Positions 7,007-8,449 of a DNA stretch of 8,449 nt are shown one piece after another. Under the pieces are notes generated by a model. The model did no database searches. It was not told where the DNA came from and saw nothing but the letters and a program-made list of their open reading frames with translations. This DNA is from an uncultured Coriobacteriaceae bacterium (GTDB lineage Bacteria; Actinomycetota; Coriobacteriia; Coriobacteriales; Eggerthellaceae), in assembly GCA_900550385.1 (NCBI GenBank), contig URRZ01000083.1, forward strand, positions 1-8,449, in the 5' to 3' direction. Numbering within the stretch: the first letter of the stretch is position 1; every line of letters begins with the position of its first letter. The position numbers and the translations under genes are program-made.

Positions 7007-7020
7007 GTTGCCCGAAGGGA

Positions 7021-7470
7021 TTAGCCTTCGATGGCGATGGTCTTCTTCTCCTCGAGCTTGGGCTGCTCCTGCTTCTTGGGGATGTCGATCTTCAGCGTGC
7101 CGTCCTCGAACTTGGCGCGGATGTCCTTCTCCTCGATATCCTCGCCGACGTAGAACGTGCGGCTGCACTTGCCGCTGAAGCGTTCCTTGCGGACGTAGGT
7201 GCCGTTGGCGTCCTTGTCCTCGGTCTCCGACTTGGTCTCGGCGGTGATGTGCAGGTAGCCGTCGTTCAGCTCCGCCTGCACGTCCTCCTTCTTGAAACCG
7301 GGCAGGTCGATGGTCATCTCGAAGCCGGCGTCGGTCTCCTTGATGTCGGTGCGCATCAGCGTCGGGGTGGACGTGGAGGGCATCGGCGTGTTGAAGAAGG
7401 CATCGAACGGATCGAACATGAAATCGCTCAGCAGGTTGCGGTTCCTTCTCGTGGGCATCAACATGGACAT
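7021..7470 (-). CDS. Small heat-shock protein, Hsp20/alpha-crystallin family
   Basis: An ATP-independent holdase chaperone of 149 residues that binds unfolding proteins in large oligomers. A short N-terminal arm (about 1-38, with FDPFDAFF at 18-26) precedes the alpha-crystallin domain at about 39-133. This domain shows TIDLPGFKKEDV (53-64), YVRKERFSG (92-100) and the signature AKFEDGTLKIDIPK (119-132, the A-x-x-x-x-G-x-L type). The tail carries the oligomerisation motif I-A-I at 145-147. I chose the ATG at 7470 because the AGAGGAG SD touches the ATG at 7479 but lies 9 bases from this one. Regulation is visible: a consensus -35 box inside a CIRCE operator indicates HrcA control. Transcription ends at hairpins downstream. 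Nothing in the sequence suggests transfer. Confidence 0.95.
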   Translation of the reverse strand: MSMLMPTRRNRNLLSDFMFDPFDAFFNTPMPSTSTPTLMRTDIKETDAGFEMTIDLPGFKKEDVQAELNDGYLHITAETKSETEDKDANGTYVRKERFSGKCSRTFYVGEDIEEKDIRAKFEDGTLKIDIPKKQEQPKLEEKKTIAIEG

Positions 7471-7479
7471 ACCTATCAT

Positions 7480-7486
7480 CTCCTCT
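7480..7486 (-). promoter_or_regulatory. Ribosome binding site that decides the hsp20 start
   Basis: Minus-strand AGAGGAG directly abuts an ATG (7479), leaving no spacer, and lies 9 bases from the next in-frame ATG (7470). Two more ATGs follow at codons 3 and 5 of the chosen frame. Spacing favours 7470, so MSMLMPTRR is the likely N terminus. Confidence 0.7.
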
Positions 7487-7592
7487 GACGTGCGGGGCTG
7501 CTCGGTTCGGCCCGGGTTGCCGCCGATCTTCCTTTGCGGCGATCGGGCGTTCCCCGGTGGGTTCCTTGCGGCCCCTTTCTTGGTTCGAGAAT

Positions 7593-7621
7593 GTTTTACT
7601 GCGCTGGATTAGCACTGTCAA
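7593..7621 (-). promoter_or_regulatory. Sigma-A-type promoter of hsp20
   Basis: On the minus strand a perfect -35 box TTGACA (7616-7621) is followed by a 17-base spacer and TAAAAC (7593-7598; 4 of 6 match). Predicted start is near 7586, giving a leader of about 115 bases. The leader contains a possible CCGATC/GATCGG stem (7523-7528/7541-7546) but nothing that clearly pairs with the SD. The whole gene-free stretch 7471-7802 is accounted for by this leader, this promoter, the CIRCE site and the upstream region of the phosphoesterase. Confidence 0.8.
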
Positions 7622-7635
7622 GCCGAGAGTGCTAA
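7609..7635. promoter_or_regulatory. CIRCE operator (HrcA binding site)
   Basis: The established CIRCE consensus is TTAGCACTC-N9-GAGTGCTAA. The plus strand here reads TTAGCACTG, nine bases, GAGTGCTAA: 17 of 18 arm positions match. The inverted repeat extends one pair outward (A7608-T7636), so ATTAGCACT/AGTGCTAAT is a perfect 9-bp pair of arms. It overlaps the hsp20 -35 box, which fits repression by HrcA that is relieved on heat stress. hrcA itself is not in the window. Confidence 0.92.
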
Positions 7636-7732
7636 TTGCACCGTCCTGTTACTTTTCCGCCATATTGCCTGATGGGCGTATGCCGACGCCGCTAAAGGGA
7701 CGATGGCTCGGCGAAATCCGGGGAGGGTGCGT

Positions 7733-7738
7733 TACGAT
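7733..7738 (+). promoter_or_regulatory. Possible -10 box for the phosphoesterase gene
   Basis: TACGAT (4 of 6 consensus positions) lies 65 bases before the phosphoesterase ATG. No -35 match is seen at 17 bases. A TTGCAC adjoining the CIRCE site (7636-7641) is another possible -35 box but has no good -10 partner. Weak call based mainly on position. Confidence 0.3.
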
Positions 7739-7759
7739 AGGCGCGACGCGAACGAGAGG

Positions 7760-7790
7760 AAGGGCCAGGCCCTTTTCGCATTCGGAAGGG
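7760..7790 (+). promoter_or_regulatory. Small alternative helices before the phosphoesterase RBS
   Basis: CCCTT (7770-7774) can pair with AAGGG at 7760-7764 (5-base loop, then TT) or with AAGGG at 7786-7790, which is the start of the purine-rich SD region (with two extra G-U pairs and a 7-base loop). The two are mutually exclusive. The helices are short, so function is uncertain. Confidence 0.3.
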
Positions 7791-7802
7791 AGGAATCGGC
7801 TC

Positions 7803-8330
7803 ATGACGACGGTTGGGATCGTGTCCGACACGCATGGCAGGCTGCCGCTGCGCGCGTATCAGGCCCTTGCCGTGAGCGATCGCATCATCCATGCGGGCGA
7901 TATCTGCGATCCGGGCATCCTGCGCGAGCTGGAAACCCTCGCCCCGGTGACGGCGGTGCTGGGCAACAACGATTTCCCCGAATACGGCGAGGGGGTGGGG
8001 CGTTTCGCCAAACCGGTCATCGACGGCGTCCGGTTCCTCGTGGCGCATTATCCTCACGATGTCCGCATCGGACCCCATGGGTGCGCTGCCGTGTCGCCGG
8101 GGGATCCGCTGCCGGAGGCGTGCATCCACGGCCATACGCACATCGCGCATATCGCGGTGGGCAAGGAGGCGCGTCCGGCGTTGTTGGTGCTGTGTCCCGG
8201 CTCCGTCGCGCGCCCCCGCGGCGGGATGCCGGCGAGCGTGGCGTTCGTCGAGGTCGAAGCAGGGCTCCTGCTGTCCGCGCGCGTGGAATCGTTGGAGGGC
8301 GATGTGCTGCTGGAGCATCGGTTCAGATAA
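7803..8330 (+). CDS. YfcE/MJ0936-type metallophosphoesterase
   Basis: A 175-residue calcineurin-like phosphodiesterase, the usual size for the single-domain YfcE family, which hydrolyses phosphodiesters in vitro; the physiological substrate is generally unknown. All metal-binding blocks are present: SDTHG at 8-12 (D9, H11), HAGDI at 30-34 (D33), GNND at 54-57, H82 in VAHYPHD, and HGHTH at 109-113. CPGSVARPRGG at 131-141 corresponds to the conserved NPGS-x-x-x-PR turn, with Cys in place of Asn. The start is supported by GGGAGGAA ending about 8 bases before the ATG; the longer upstream frame runs through the CIRCE region and is rejected. It is divergent from hsp20 with 332 bases between the starts, and no following gene is visible. 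Confidence 0.92.
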   Translation: MTTVGIVSDTHGRLPLRAYQALAVSDRIIHAGDICDPGILRELETLAPVTAVLGNNDFPEYGEGVGRFAKPVIDGVRFLVAHYPHDVRIGPHGCAAVSPGDPLPEACIHGHTHIAHIAVGKEARPALLVLCPGSVARPRGGMPASVAFVEVEAGLLLSARVESLEGDVLLEHRFR

Positions 8331-8376
8331 GGGCGTGAAATGGGGGCAGAGGTTTTTCTCATCCGCACAGCAAGAC

Positions 8377-8449
8377 GGGGGGCCGGGGGGGGCGGCGGCG
8401 GGGGGGGGGGGGGGGGGGGTGCGGGGGGGGGTGGGCTGCGTGGAGCGGG
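8377..8449. other. Low-complexity G-rich end, probable artefact
   Basis: From 8377 to 8431, 48 of 55 bases are G, with an uninterrupted run of 20 G (8400-8419) and another of 9 (8423-8431). This is unlike every other part of the window, including GC-rich spacers. Poly-G at a fragment end is the usual signature of signal loss in two-colour sequencing carried into an assembly. A real G-quadruplex-forming repeat is possible but less likely. An ATG at 8340 opens a frame into this tract and should not be trusted. Confidence 0.75.

Noticed and set aside
7487..7586. RNA thermometer in the hsp20 leader
   Set aside because: I found no sequence in the leader that pairs well with the SD; CIRCE already explains heat control.
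8340..8449. Start of another coding gene after the phosphoesterase
   Set aside because: The frame enters the poly-G tract within about 12 codons and has no convincing SD or recognisable domain.

Overview
The window is GC-rich, densely coded bacterial DNA with ordinary Shine-Dalgarno (SD) starts. It carries a type III glutamine synthetase, a CimA-type synthase, a YerC-like TrpR-family protein, a compact Sir2 deacylase and an hsp20 gene under a CIRCE operator. This mix suggests an anaerobic high-GC actinobacterium of the Coriobacteriia (Eggerthella-like). That placement is an inference from gene content and composition; no marker gene is present.

Layout. (1) 1-1287, + strand: C-terminal part of type III glutamine synthetase, cut by the window edge. 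(2) 1417-4484, + strand: branched-chain amino acid block made of ilvE (aminotransferase), a structured 225-base intergenic region ending in a strong intrinsic terminator, cimA (citramalate synthase), and a translationally coupled yerC-like regulator gene. (3) 4722-6782: a nicotinamidase-like hydrolase (+) facing a Sir2 deacylase and an ADP-ribose-type NUDIX hydrolase (both -). (4) 6866-7635, - strand: hsp20 with a sigma-A-type promoter inside a CIRCE operator and four successive hairpins downstream of its stop; the last hairpin is a clear terminator. (5) 7803-8330, + strand: a YfcE-type metallophosphoesterase. (6) The last ~75 bases are almost pure G and look like a sequencing or assembly artefact at a contig end.

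How the genes fit together. CimA makes citramalate from pyruvate and acetyl-CoA for isoleucine synthesis, IlvE performs the final transamination using glutamate, and glutamine synthetase assimilates ammonium. The first part of the window is therefore about nitrogen and branched-chain amino acids. The Sir2, NUDIX and nicotinamidase-like genes together could process both products of NAD-dependent deacylation: (O-acetyl-)ADP-ribose and nicotinamide.

All protein genes belong to known families and I see no wholly new protein system. The parts that may be undescribed are non-coding: the conditional-terminator-like leader of cimA, the hairpin series after hsp20 whose largest loop is complementary to hsp20's own SD, and the 5' leader hairpin of ilvE.
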